DNA of 64,000 nt, from contig CAYSQJ010000001.1 of the NCBI GenBank assembly GCA_964433345.1, positions 558,001-622,000 of the forward strand. Reading direction: 5' to 3'. The DNA comes from Ga0077527 sp964433345 (GTDB lineage Bacteria; Pseudomonadota; Gammaproteobacteria; Burkholderiales; SG8-41). Shown in pieces: positions 24,956 to 32,710 of this stretch; the stretch's first letter is position 1, and each line of letters opens with the position of its first letter. The translations under genes were made by a program, and so were the position numbers. The notes under the pieces were generated by a model that was not told the origin of the DNA, made no database searches, and saw nothing but the letters and a program-made list of their open reading frames with translations.

Positions 24956-25564
24956 TCAGATCTTGCCGCGCCGCTTCAGCCGGCTGAGGGTTTCCGGAGA
25001 CAGGTTGAGGTATGACGCCAGCTCCTTCTTGGGCAGGCGGTTGGCAATCTCGGTGTGCTTGCGCATGAAGCGCTGTACCCGTCCTGGCGCGTCGAGCAGA
25101 TGCAGGGTGATGGTATGCGCCATGACTTCGCTCATCAGCCGCGTGACCTCGAGTTCGAACTCGGCCTTGACCTTCGGGTGGCGCTCGAGGAAGGCTGCCC
25201 ATTGCAGCATCGACAGCTTGGCGGCCCGGACCTTGGTCACCGCGCGTATCGAGTAGGGCATCGGTGTTTTCAGACGCCACGCCGCATAACTGGTGTCGAT
25301 GTCGCTCTCGGCGGCGAAGCGCAGGATCATCTCCTTGCCGTGGGCGTTTGAAACCGTGCGCTTCAGAATGCCGTCGATGATGAAATACTGCTCCATCGCG
25401 TGCGTGCCCTGATGCTCAAGGGTTTCGCCCTTGGCGTAATCCGATATTTCGAGCAGGGGCTCGAACTCGGTCCATTGCGCGGCGCTGAGGTTTTTCAGCA
25501 CCAGATTCTGCCGCAGCTGCACGCGTATGATCCGGGACTGCGGGTGGAGTGAGAGCTGGGTCAT
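24956..25564 (-). CDS. Crp/Fnr family transcriptional regulator
   Basis: A 202-residue regulator: an N-terminal cyclic-nucleotide-type beta roll (about 25-120), a long dimerisation helix and a C-terminal winged helix-turn-helix. The recognition helix reads LSPETLSRLKRR, with Glu191, Ser194 and Arg195 in the E-x-x-S-R arrangement by which FNR contacts TTGA half-sites. It has no cysteine, so it is not an iron-sulfur oxygen sensor like FNR. It also lacks the Glu/Arg pair of the cAMP pocket, so its ligand is unknown. The protein ends soon after the recognition helix, shorter than most relatives. It sits between oxc and frc, and the boxes it should recognise flank it on both sides. Confidence 0.9.
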   Translation of the reverse strand: MTQLSLHPQSRIIRVQLRQNLVLKNLSAAQWTEFEPLLEISDYAKGETLEHQGTHAMEQYFIIDGILKRTVSNAHGKEMILRFAAESDIDTSYAAWRLKTPMPYSIRAVTKVRAAKLSMLQWAAFLERHPKVKAEFELEVTRLMSEVMAHTITLHLLDAPGRVQRFMRKHTEIANRLPKKELASYLNLSPETLSRLKRRGKI

Positions 25565-25629
25565 GGCCGGGAATTGTATTACTTTTATAACTACCTGTTT
25601 ATTATCGGTATTTTCAGAGGCATGGAATC

Positions 25630-25671
25630 TTGACTGCGGTCAAGGCCATGCCACCGCGCATTTCCTATAGT
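25630..25671 (+). promoter_or_regulatory. frc promoter with FNR-type box
   Basis: The box TTGAC-TGCG-GTCAA (25630-25643) and the -10 TATAGT (25666-25671) put the box centre at -41.5 from a predicted start at 25678. The box also lies 66 bp upstream of the divergent regulator gene, so it could serve for autoregulation. Confidence 0.75.
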
Positions 25672-25782
25672 GGCGCCCTCATGCCCGGGGGAGCGCATCG
25701 CGGAGCGGCAGCCGCGGCGCAGCGGCGATTTCAACGTGCGGACAATCGCTCGTCCGCCACGGAATAATATTTGGAGATCAGA

Positions 25783-27051
25783 ATGGAAGCATTGAAGGGT
25801 GTCCGGATTCTCGACATGACCCATGTGCAGGCAGGTCCGACCTGCTCGCAGTTGCTGGCCTGGATGGGCGCCGACGTCATCAAGTTCGAACCCCCCCAGG
25901 GTGATGCCACCCGCGGCCAGCTGCGTGACGTGCCCAACGCCGACAGCCTCTATTTCACGATGCTCAACTGCAACAAGCGCTCGATCACCGTCAACATGAA
26001 GAGCGCCGAAGGCAAGACGGTGTTCGTTGATTTACTGAAGCAGTGCGACATCATGATGGAGAATTTCGGCCCCGGCGTACTTGAGCGCCTGGGCTTCACC
26101 TGGGAAAAAATCCACGAGATCAATCCGAAAATCGTCGTCGGGTCGATCAAGGGCTTCGGCTCCTCGGGGCCGTACGCGGATTTCAAGGCGTACGAAAACG
26201 TCGCGCAGGCGATGGGTGGTGCGATGAGCACGACCGGTGTTCCGGAGGGCCCGCCTTTCGTCACCGGCGCACAGATCGGCGACTCGGGCACCGGCCTGCA
26301 TCTTGCGATCGGCCTGCTGGCCGCGCTGCACCAGGCCAACCGCACGGGCCAGGGCCAGTATGTCGAGGTGGCGATGATGGACGGCGTGATGAACCTTTGC
26401 CGCGTCAAGTTCCGCGACCACCAGCGCCTGACACGCGGCGGCCTTTCGGAATACTCGGTGCCGACCCACCAGGGCATGGGCGCAACGCCGCGCGCCGGCA
26501 ATGACTCCGGCGGCGGCCAGCTCGGCAATGCGATCCGCTGCAAGCCGGGCGGCCCCAACGACTTCATCTATGTCGTCGTGCAGGAGGCGGTGTGGGACGC
26601 GCTGGCCAGGCGCATCGGGCCGGATCTCGGCATGCCGGACCTCGCCACCGATCCCAAGTTCGCGACCATAGGCGAGCGCCGCAAGAACCAGGCGCAGATG
26701 TGGGAGCTGATCGGCGAATTCGCGCTGAAACACACCAAGCGCGAATTCATGGAAATTCTCAATCCGCTGGACGTGCCCTGCGGCCCGATCATGTCCACCG
26801 AAGACCTCGCCAACGACGATCACGTCCGTGGTCGTGAAATGTACGTCGAACTCGACCATCCGCAACGCGGCAAGTGGTACAACGTCGGCATGCCGATCAA
26901 GCTGTCGGCTTCGCCTGCGGTGATCAAGCGCTCGCCGCTGCTCGGCGAACATACCGATGAGGTGCTGAAGGAAGTGCTCGGCTACGACGCCGGGCAGATC
27001 GAAAAACTCAAGACCGCCGGCGCGTTCAGCGCGCCCCCGAAAAAGAAATAG
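25783..27051 (+). CDS. frc: Formyl-CoA:oxalate CoA-transferase (class III CoA transferase)
   Basis: A 422-residue class III CoA transferase. It opens with LKGVRILDMTHVQAGPTCSQL and carries DSLYFTMLNCNKRSITVNMK and FGPGVLERLGFTWEKI, close to O. formigenes Frc (428 residues). The catalytic aspartate is Asp167 in GAQIGDSGTG, matching Asp169. The glycine loop GGGGQ appears here as NDSGGGQLG. It moves CoA from formyl-CoA (or succinyl-CoA) to oxalate, making the substrate of Oxc and releasing formate. The ATG at 25783 is preferred: GGAG is 6 bases upstream, and the in-frame TTG at 25771 lies before that site. Confidence 0.92.
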   Translation: MEALKGVRILDMTHVQAGPTCSQLLAWMGADVIKFEPPQGDATRGQLRDVPNADSLYFTMLNCNKRSITVNMKSAEGKTVFVDLLKQCDIMMENFGPGVLERLGFTWEKIHEINPKIVVGSIKGFGSSGPYADFKAYENVAQAMGGAMSTTGVPEGPPFVTGAQIGDSGTGLHLAIGLLAALHQANRTGQGQYVEVAMMDGVMNLCRVKFRDHQRLTRGGLSEYSVPTHQGMGATPRAGNDSGGGQLGNAIRCKPGGPNDFIYVVVQEAVWDALARRIGPDLGMPDLATDPKFATIGERRKNQAQMWELIGEFALKHTKREFMEILNPLDVPCGPIMSTEDLANDDHVRGREMYVELDHPQRGKWYNVGMPIKLSASPAVIKRSPLLGEHTDEVLKEVLGYDAGQIEKLKTAGAFSAPPKKK

Positions 27052-27067
27052 CCAGCAGAGGATGCAG

Positions 27068-27157
27068 ATGAAAATCGCAATCATTGGCCAGCAGGATTTT
27101 TGTTCCGGCATCATATCCGCCTGCGGCGGATATGAGCCTTCACTGAAATCCCGCTGA
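27068..27157 (+). CDS. 29-residue mini-ORF duplicating the start of the next gene
   Basis: This short frame begins with MKIAIIGQQDF, identical in protein to the first 11 residues of the formyltransferase that starts 101 bp later, but with synonymous changes at several codons. It then diverges to CSGIISACGGYEPSLKSR and stops. Both copies have their own ribosome binding site (AGAGGA here, GAGGAG for the full gene). An 11-bp perfect hairpin (27111-27135) lies inside it. It may be a remnant of a partial tandem duplication or a translated leader; I cannot tell whether the peptide matters. Confidence 0.45.
   Translation: MKIAIIGQQDFCSGIISACGGYEPSLKSR
27111..27135. repeat. Perfect inverted repeat inside the mini-ORF
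   Basis: TCATATCCGCC (27111-27121), loop TGC, then GGCGGATATGA (27125-27135). An 11-bp perfect stem with no T tract after it, so not an ordinary terminator. It could be an mRNA processing or stability hairpin between frc and the formyltransferase gene, or a short REP-like element. Confidence 0.75.
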
Positions 27158-27168
27158 GGAGACGACAC

Positions 27169-28101
27169 ATGAAAATCGCAATTATCGGGCAGCAGGATTT
27201 TGGCAAAACAGTGCTCGAGGCCTTCCTCGAGCGCAAGGACGAGGTGGCCGGCGTGTTCTGCGCCCCCGAGAAGCCGGGAGCGAAGCCCGACCCGCTGCGC
27301 ATTGCAGCGGAAGAGCGCGGACTGAAGGTGTTCCAGTTTGCCTCGCTGCGGGTGCCCGAGGCGCATGAGGCGCTGAAATCCCTCAACGTCGACATCGGCG
27401 TGATGGCCTATGTGCTGCAGTTCGCCCCCGATACCTTCGTGCACATTCCGCGGCTGGGCATGATCCAGTACCATCCCTCGCTGCTGCCGAAATACCGCGG
27501 GCCGTCGTCGATCAACTGGCCGATCATCCGCGGCGACACCAAAACCGGCCTGACCATCTTCCGTCCGAACGAAGGGCTCGACGAAGGTCCGGTGATCCTG
27601 CAGAAAACCTGCGACATCGGCCCCGATGAAACCATCGGAGAGGTCTATTTCAACAAGCTGTTCCCGATGGGCGTGAAGGCAATGCTCGAGGCGGCCGACC
27701 TGGTGTACGCCGGCAAGCACTCGGAAACCGTGCAGGACGAGTCGCAGGCGAGCTACGAAGGCTGGTGCCGTGCCAATGAGGCGCGCATCAACTGGGCCAA
27801 CCACGTTGATTTCGTCTACAACCTGATCCGAGGCACCAATCCTGCGCCGGGGGCGTGGACCACGCTCAACGGTAAAAAAGTGCAGATTTTTGACGCGCGC
27901 AAGCAGTTGTTCCGCAAATTCGGCGATGTGGTCGGCAAGATCGGGGAGGTTGCCGAAGTGGGCGAGGGCAGCTTCAAGGTCACCGCACAGGGCGGTTTCA
28001 TCGAAGTGCTGCGCGCGCGCGGCGAAGACGGCAAGAAACTTTCCGGCGGCGATTTCGCGCGCGCCAACGGTCTGGCGAAAGGCGCCTTGCTCGGCAACTG
28101 A
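27169..28101 (+). CDS. Formyltransferase related to 10-formyl-THF hydrolase domains
   Basis: A 310-residue protein. The N-terminal formyltransferase Rossmann domain (1-200) has the active-site strand QYHPSLLPKYRGPSSINWPIIRGDTKTG with His102 and Asp138 (GLDEGPV). The C-terminal OB-like domain contains INWANHVDFVYNLIRGTNPAPGAWT. Start, length and motifs match the hydrolase domain of animal 10-formyl-THF dehydrogenase (ALDH1L1, about 310 residues) better than bacterial methionyl-tRNA formyltransferase; the usual Asn of Fmt is Gln100. It could remove or transfer the formyl group of 10-formyl-THF, or use formyl-CoA from the adjacent Oxc/Frc pathway. The last is inference from position. Confidence 0.85.
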   Translation: MKIAIIGQQDFGKTVLEAFLERKDEVAGVFCAPEKPGAKPDPLRIAAEERGLKVFQFASLRVPEAHEALKSLNVDIGVMAYVLQFAPDTFVHIPRLGMIQYHPSLLPKYRGPSSINWPIIRGDTKTGLTIFRPNEGLDEGPVILQKTCDIGPDETIGEVYFNKLFPMGVKAMLEAADLVYAGKHSETVQDESQASYEGWCRANEARINWANHVDFVYNLIRGTNPAPGAWTTLNGKKVQIFDARKQLFRKFGDVVGKIGEVAEVGEGSFKVTAQGGFIEVLRARGEDGKKLSGGDFARANGLAKGALLGN

Positions 28102-28122
28102 CGCTTCTTCGCCTGATCCTCG

Positions 28123-28156
28123 AAAGCCACGCTTGGGCGTGGCTTTTTCTTTTTAA
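28123..28156 (+). terminator. Rho-independent terminator after the formyltransferase gene
   Basis: AAAGCCACGC (28123-28132) pairs with GCGTGGCTTT (28137-28146) around TTGG, followed by TTCTTTTT. It closes the frc-formyltransferase operon. Confidence 0.92.
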
Positions 28157-28404
28157 ATATTTGTTTTTATTGATATTTTTTGAATTTAACCGGCCTGGGC
28201 CGAAGTGTTGCCCGGCGACCAGCCATGAGCAGACCAACCGGTATCAGGCGAGTGACAACCGGAAGCCCCGTTCCCTGCTGTGACGTTTCACACTAAGTCC
28301 TTAAAAAAAATCAATTTTCCGGGTCGGATATCGTAAAATCTGTCAACTACCGTCGTTAAGCCATTCTCTACAAACATAAAAACGGCACGGAACGGGCGCA
28401 AGGG
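28157..28404. other. Leader/promoter region of the signalling cluster
   Basis: About 250 bp without a gene. A 14-bp palindrome TGTGA-CGTT-TCACA lies at 28279-28292, followed by A/T-rich sequence and a possible -10 TAAAAT near 28334-28339. The stretch GCGCAAGGG just before 28405 gives the ribosome binding site of the kinase gene. No other element stands out. Confidence 0.45.
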
Positions 28405-30975
28405 ATGAACAAGCTGGGTTTCTGGAAGGCGGACTGGTTTCTGGGGCTTCTGGTCGCCATCGTGATGCTGCTCGCGGCGCGCGGTGACCTGATCCAGAGC
28501 CTGGAACGGAAGGTCTACGACCTCGGCGTGCAGGCCGCCACCCGCACGCCTTCCGACCGCATCGCGGTGATCGCCATCGACGACGCCAGCATCGCCAACA
28601 TCGGGCGCTGGCCGTGGTCGCGGGACGTGCATGCCCGCATGATTGACTTGCTGGCCGGGGCACAGGCCAAGGTGATCGCCAATACCACCTTCTTTTTCGA
28701 GCCGCAGCGCGACGCCGGCCTTGCCTACGTCGAGAAGCTGCTGAACCTGCACAATGAGCTGAAGGCGCAGGCTGCCGCCGATCCCAAGGCGGCTGCCGCC
28801 GGCGACGGACTGCAGCGCATCGGCGAAGTCCTCATCGAGGCCGAGCAGGCACTCAACACCGACCGCAGGCTGGCCGAGAGCATGAAGGCTGCCGGCAACG
28901 TGGTGCTGCCGATGGTGTTCCAGCAGCTGGCCGAGCCCCGCGGCAATCCGGACAAGCCGCTGCCGACCTACGTGCTGGCCAGCGGCATGGCCGGCCCGCG
29001 CGGCGTCGACGCGCTGCCGCCTCCCGGCGTGTTTCCGCTGTATCCGGTGGCGGAACTCGGACCGGCGGCCGCCAGCGTTGGCCACCTCAATGCCGACATC
29101 GACGTCGATGGCGCGGTACGGGCGGAACCGCTGTTGGTGCGCTATTACGACCAGGTGTTCCCCGCACTTTCGGTGATGGTGGCGGCGCGCAGCCTCAACC
29201 TCGGCCTCGCCGACATCAAGCCGGTGTGGGGCGAGGCGCTGCAACTCGGCCGGCTGCGCGTGGCGACCGATCCCGAACTGCGCATGCACACCTTTTTCTA
29301 CGCCGACCATGACGGCCGTCCGGCGTTTCCCGTCGACTCGTTTTTCGACGTGATCAGCGGCAAGGTGCCGGTCGCCAAGTACCGCGACAAGATCGTACTG
29401 ATCGGCCCCACCGCCGCAGGCCTCGGCTCGGCGCAGGTGACCCCGGTTTCTCCGGCCACCGCGCCGGTGCTGACCCTCGCGCACACCGTATCGAGCATCC
29501 TCGGCGAGCATTTCTTCGTGACCCCGTCCTGGGGCATCTGGGTGCAGCTCGGTGTGTTCCTTGCCGTTGCGCTGTACCTGATCCTGCTGCTGCCGCGGCT
29601 GAAGGCCGGCATTGCCGCGGTGCTCAGCCTCGCCATCGGCATCGCACTGATCGCCACTCATTTCGGGTTGATGGTGAGCCAGCTGATGTGGATACAGTTC
29701 ATGGGGTCGGTGGCGCTGCTCGCCGTCGGTTACGCGGCACTGACCACCAAGCGCTTCCTGGTGACGGAGCGCGGCAAGGAGAAATCCGATGCCGAGTCCG
29801 CCGAATCGAACCGCATGCTGGGCATCGCCTACCAGGCCCAGGGCCAGTTCGACCTCGCCTGGGACAAGTTCCGCCAGTGTCCGCTCAACGACCCGGTGAT
29901 GGAGAACCTCTACAGCCTGGCGCTGGATTTCGAGCGCAAGCGCCAGTTCAACAAGGCTGAGTCGGTGTTCCGTTACATGGCCGGATTCAATCCCAAGTTC
30001 CGCGACCTGGAGCAGCGGCTGACGCGCGCCAAGGCGCTGTCGGAAACAGTGATTCTCGGCGGCGCCCAAGGGCATCCCGGCGGCACCGTGATGCTCGAGG
30101 GCGGCGGCATGGAAAAGCCGATGCTCGGCCGTTACCAGGTGGAAAAGGAGCTCGGCAAGGGTGCGATGGGTGTCGTCTACCTCGGCAAGGATCCGAAAAT
30201 CGGCCGCGTGGTGGCGATCAAGACCATGGCTTTGTCGCAGGAGTTCGAGGGTGACGAGCTGGTCGAGGTCAAGGAGCGCTTTTTCCGCGAGGCGGAAACC
30301 GCGGGCCGCCTGACCCATCCGAACATCGTCACCATCTACGATGCCGGCGAGGAGCACGACCTTGCCTACATCGCGATGGAATTCCTGAAAGGCCAGGACC
30401 TGGTGCCTTACACCAAGCCCGGCGCGCTGCTGCCGGTGCCGCAGGTGCTGTCGATCATCGCCCGCGTCGCCGAGGCTCTGGGTTATGCCCACCAGCAGAA
30501 CGTCGTGCACCGCGACATCAAGCCCGCCAACATCATGTATGAACCTGAAAGCGACACCCCGAAAGTGACCGACTTCGGCATTGCGCGGGTAACCGATTCG
30601 TCCAAGACCAAGACCGGGATGGTGCTGGGCACGCCGTCCTACATGTCGCCGGAGCAGCTGGCGGGCAAGAAGGTGGAGGGTCGCTCCGACCTGTTTTCTC
30701 TGGGCGTCACGCTCTACCAGATGCTCAGCGGCAAACTGCCCTTCCAGGGAGAGTCGATGGCGCAGCTGATGTTCAAGATCGCGAACGAGGCGCATGCGGA
30801 CATCCGCACGCTGAACCCGGCGTTGCCCGCCTGCGTTGCGGCCGTCACCAACAAGGCGCTGGCCAAGGATCCCGACCAGCGTTACCAGAGCGGCGAACAG
30901 ATGGCGAAGGCGATTCGCCTTTGCCTCGGCACGCTGACCGGGAAGCCCGCCGCCACCGCGGCAGCGGCAGGCTGA
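28405..30975 (+). CDS. CHASE2 sensor serine/threonine protein kinase
   Basis: An 856-residue membrane kinase. After an N-terminal membrane helix comes an extracytoplasmic CHASE2 domain (about 30-360; typical IAVIAIDDASIANIGRWPWSRDVHA). Three hydrophobic segments follow (about 370-450), then a helical repeat stretch like TPRs (470-550), then a Hanks-type kinase from about 573 to 840. Kinase motifs are LGKGAMGVVYLG, VVAIKTM, VVHRDIKPANIMYE, VTDFGIARV and SYMSPEQL, all intact. It presumably phosphorylates Ser/Thr in response to an envelope signal. The cognate PP2C phosphatase starts 10 bp downstream and an FHA protein follows, so this is a complete writer-eraser-reader module. Confidence 0.94.
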   Translation: MNKLGFWKADWFLGLLVAIVMLLAARGDLIQSLERKVYDLGVQAATRTPSDRIAVIAIDDASIANIGRWPWSRDVHARMIDLLAGAQAKVIANTTFFFEPQRDAGLAYVEKLLNLHNELKAQAAADPKAAAAGDGLQRIGEVLIEAEQALNTDRRLAESMKAAGNVVLPMVFQQLAEPRGNPDKPLPTYVLASGMAGPRGVDALPPPGVFPLYPVAELGPAAASVGHLNADIDVDGAVRAEPLLVRYYDQVFPALSVMVAARSLNLGLADIKPVWGEALQLGRLRVATDPELRMHTFFYADHDGRPAFPVDSFFDVISGKVPVAKYRDKIVLIGPTAAGLGSAQVTPVSPATAPVLTLAHTVSSILGEHFFVTPSWGIWVQLGVFLAVALYLILLLPRLKAGIAAVLSLAIGIALIATHFGLMVSQLMWIQFMGSVALLAVGYAALTTKRFLVTERGKEKSDAESAESNRMLGIAYQAQGQFDLAWDKFRQCPLNDPVMENLYSLALDFERKRQFNKAESVFRYMAGFNPKFRDLEQRLTRAKALSETVILGGAQGHPGGTVMLEGGGMEKPMLGRYQVEKELGKGAMGVVYLGKDPKIGRVVAIKTMALSQEFEGDELVEVKERFFREAETAGRLTHPNIVTIYDAGEEHDLAYIAMEFLKGQDLVPYTKPGALLPVPQVLSIIARVAEALGYAHQQNVVHRDIKPANIMYEPESDTPKVTDFGIARVTDSSKTKTGMVLGTPSYMSPEQLAGKKVEGRSDLFSLGVTLYQMLSGKLPFQGESMAQLMFKIANEAHADIRTLNPALPACVAAVTNKALAKDPDQRYQSGEQMAKAIRLCLGTLTGKPAATAAAAG

Positions 30976-30984
30976 GGACCGGCG

Positions 30985-31797
30985 ATGAGCGATTTTTCCG
31001 GAGTCATTGAAATTGCGACGGCGACCCACCCGGGAATGGTGCGGTCGCACAACGAAGACAGCATCGCCGCCGATGCCGCAGCGGGCATCGCGGTGCTCGC
31101 CGACGGCATGGGTGGATACAACGCCGGCGAGGTGGCGAGCGGCATTGCGGTGGCGATGATCAGCGCGGAACTGAAAAAGGCCCTCGCCGGCCGCGGCGAG
31201 GAGTTCGACATCGCCGCCGCGGAAAAGCTGGTCGGAGAACATGCGGTGCGCGCCAACAACGCGATCTTCCAGGCCGCGCAGAACCAGGCACAGTATGCCG
31301 GCATGGGCACCACGCTGGTGGTCATGCTGCTGCACGACAACGGCCTGGTGGTGGGACATATCGGTGATTCCCGGCTCTACCGCTTCCGCGAGGGCCGGCT
31401 TGAGCAGGTGACCCGCGACCACTCGCTGCTGCAGGAGCAGATCGACAGCGGCCTCATCACCAAGGAGCAGGCGCGCCATTCCCAGAACAAGAACCTGGTG
31501 ACCCGGGCAGTCGGCATCGACCCCGAGGTCGAGCCCGAGGTCCGCAGCTATCCGGTGCAGCCGGGCGACATCTACCTGCTGTGCTCGGACGGACTCAATG
31601 ACATGGTGACCGACGAGGACATGGAGCTCACTCTGGGGTCGCTGCAGGCCAACCTGCCGCTGGCGGCCGAGCAACTGGTGCAGCAGGCGAATGACAATGG
31701 CGGTCGTGACAATGTTTCGGTTATTCTGGTGCGCGTGCTGAAGGATTTTCCGGCCCGCGCGGGGTTGGTTGACCGGCTGAAGTCCTGGTTCAGATAA
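30985..31797 (+). CDS. PP2C-type Ser/Thr protein phosphatase
   Basis: A 270-residue PPM/PP2C phosphatase. Metal-binding and catalytic motifs are complete: VRSHNEDS, LADGMGGYNAGEVAS, GMGTTLVVMLL, VGHIGDSRLYRF, TRDHSLLQEQ, LLCSDGLNDMV and GGRDNVSVILV. No signal peptide or membrane segment, so cytosolic. It likely reverses the action of the kinase encoded 10 bp upstream. An FHA gene follows 18 bp downstream. Family length for bacterial PstP/Stp-type catalytic domains is about 240-250, so there is only a short extra tail. Confidence 0.96.
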   Translation: MSDFSGVIEIATATHPGMVRSHNEDSIAADAAAGIAVLADGMGGYNAGEVASGIAVAMISAELKKALAGRGEEFDIAAAEKLVGEHAVRANNAIFQAAQNQAQYAGMGTTLVVMLLHDNGLVVGHIGDSRLYRFREGRLEQVTRDHSLLQEQIDSGLITKEQARHSQNKNLVTRAVGIDPEVEPEVRSYPVQPGDIYLLCSDGLNDMVTDEDMELTLGSLQANLPLAAEQLVQQANDNGGRDNVSVILVRVLKDFPARAGLVDRLKSWFR

Positions 31798-31814
31798 GCA
31801 ACGGGGATACTACT

Positions 31815-32594
31815 ATGGCGAAGTTGATACTTTCTCTCGAGGGTTCGATGATCCGCGAGGTTCCGCTCGACAAGGAGCGGATCATGATCGGCCGCAAGCC
31901 GTCCAACGAGATCCAGATCGAGAACCTGGCCGTCAGCGGCGAACACGCCTGCATCGTGACCATCCTCAATGATTCCTTCCTCGAGGATCTCGGCTCCACC
32001 AACGGCACCCTGGTCAACGGCAATCCGATCAAGAAGCACATCCTGCAGAACAACGATGTGATCGAGATCGGCAAGTACAAGCTCAAGTACGTGGCGGATG
32101 CCCCGGCAGCCGGCCAGGCGGCGGGCGAGGACTTCGAGAAAACGATGATCCTGCGTGCCCCGCCCAAGCCGGCCGCCGCCGCTCCCGCCAAACCGGCCAA
32201 CGAACCGGCGCCGCCCGCCAAGCCCTCGACCCCGCCGCCGACACCCCGTCCGGTGCCGCCGCTGGCCAAACCGGCGGCACCTGCAGCAGCTCCGGCCGCT
32301 GCGGCGCCCGCACCCGGGGCTTCCCCGCAGCCGCTCGCCGCGGTGCAGATACTGACCGGACCGAGCGCCGGCAAGGAGCTCGACCTGGTGAAAAACCTCA
32401 CCACGCTGGGCAAGCCCGGGCTTCAGGTCGCGGTGATCACCCGCCGTCCGCAGGGCTACTTCATCACCCATGTGGAGGGCGCCAAGTTTCCGGTCGTCAA
32501 CGGCAAGATGATCGACGCCCAGGCCCAGCCCCTGCACGATCACGACGTCATCGAGCTGGCCGGCGTCAAGATGGAATTTTTCGTAAAAAAATAA
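31815..32594 (+). CDS. FHA-domain protein with two FHA-like regions
   Basis: A 259-residue protein. The N-terminal FHA domain (1-95) has all phosphothreonine contacts: IGRKPSNEI (Arg), VSGEHACI (Ser) and DLGSTNGTLVNG (Asn). A Pro/Ala-rich linker of about 70 residues follows (32160-32330). The C-terminal part (about 177-259) repeats the FHA layout (LGKPGLQVAVITRRPQ, PVVNGKMI, DVIELAGVKMEFF) but lacks those contact residues. The first domain should read Thr phosphorylation made by the adjacent kinase; the second may serve dimerisation. The partner is unknown; the cyclase and motor ATPase genes downstream are candidates. Confidence 0.92.
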   Translation: MAKLILSLEGSMIREVPLDKERIMIGRKPSNEIQIENLAVSGEHACIVTILNDSFLEDLGSTNGTLVNGNPIKKHILQNNDVIEIGKYKLKYVADAPAAGQAAGEDFEKTMILRAPPKPAAAAPAKPANEPAPPAKPSTPPPTPRPVPPLAKPAAPAAAPAAAAPAPGASPQPLAAVQILTGPSAGKELDLVKNLTTLGKPGLQVAVITRRPQGYFITHVEGAKFPVVNGKMIDAQAQPLHDHDVIELAGVKMEFFVKK

Positions 32595-32603
32595 GTGTCC
32601 GCG

Positions 32604-32644
32604 CGACCGCCTAGCCCCGTGAACCCGAGGGCCGCAGGCGGTCG
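32604..32644 (+). repeat. Inverted repeat in the leader of the cyclase gene
   Basis: CGACCGCCT (32604-32612) pairs with AGGCGGTCG (32636-32644), 23 nt apart. Shortly downstream a 10-mer, GACGACAGGG, occurs twice (32683-32692 and 32702-32711), the second copy running into the GTG start of the cyclase. The gap between the FHA and cyclase genes is thus structured rather than random. Confidence 0.6.
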
Positions 32645-32710
32645 GGAGGCTCGCGGATTTCTGCGCGCGGCGCGGTCCCTGCGACGACAGGGCGGCATTA
32701 GGACGACAGG

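Noticed and set aside
28279..28292. TGTGA-CGTT-TCACA as a CRP site before the kinase gene
   Set aside because: The arms match CRP but the spacer is 4 bp instead of 6, so the two half-sites are out of phase for CRP. It may be an operator for another protein, with no candidate in view.
28288..31674. 1128-codon minus-strand open frame opposite the kinase and phosphatase genes
   Set aside because: Covers two genes with complete catalytic motifs on the plus strand; no motif, start signal or sensible composition on the minus strand.
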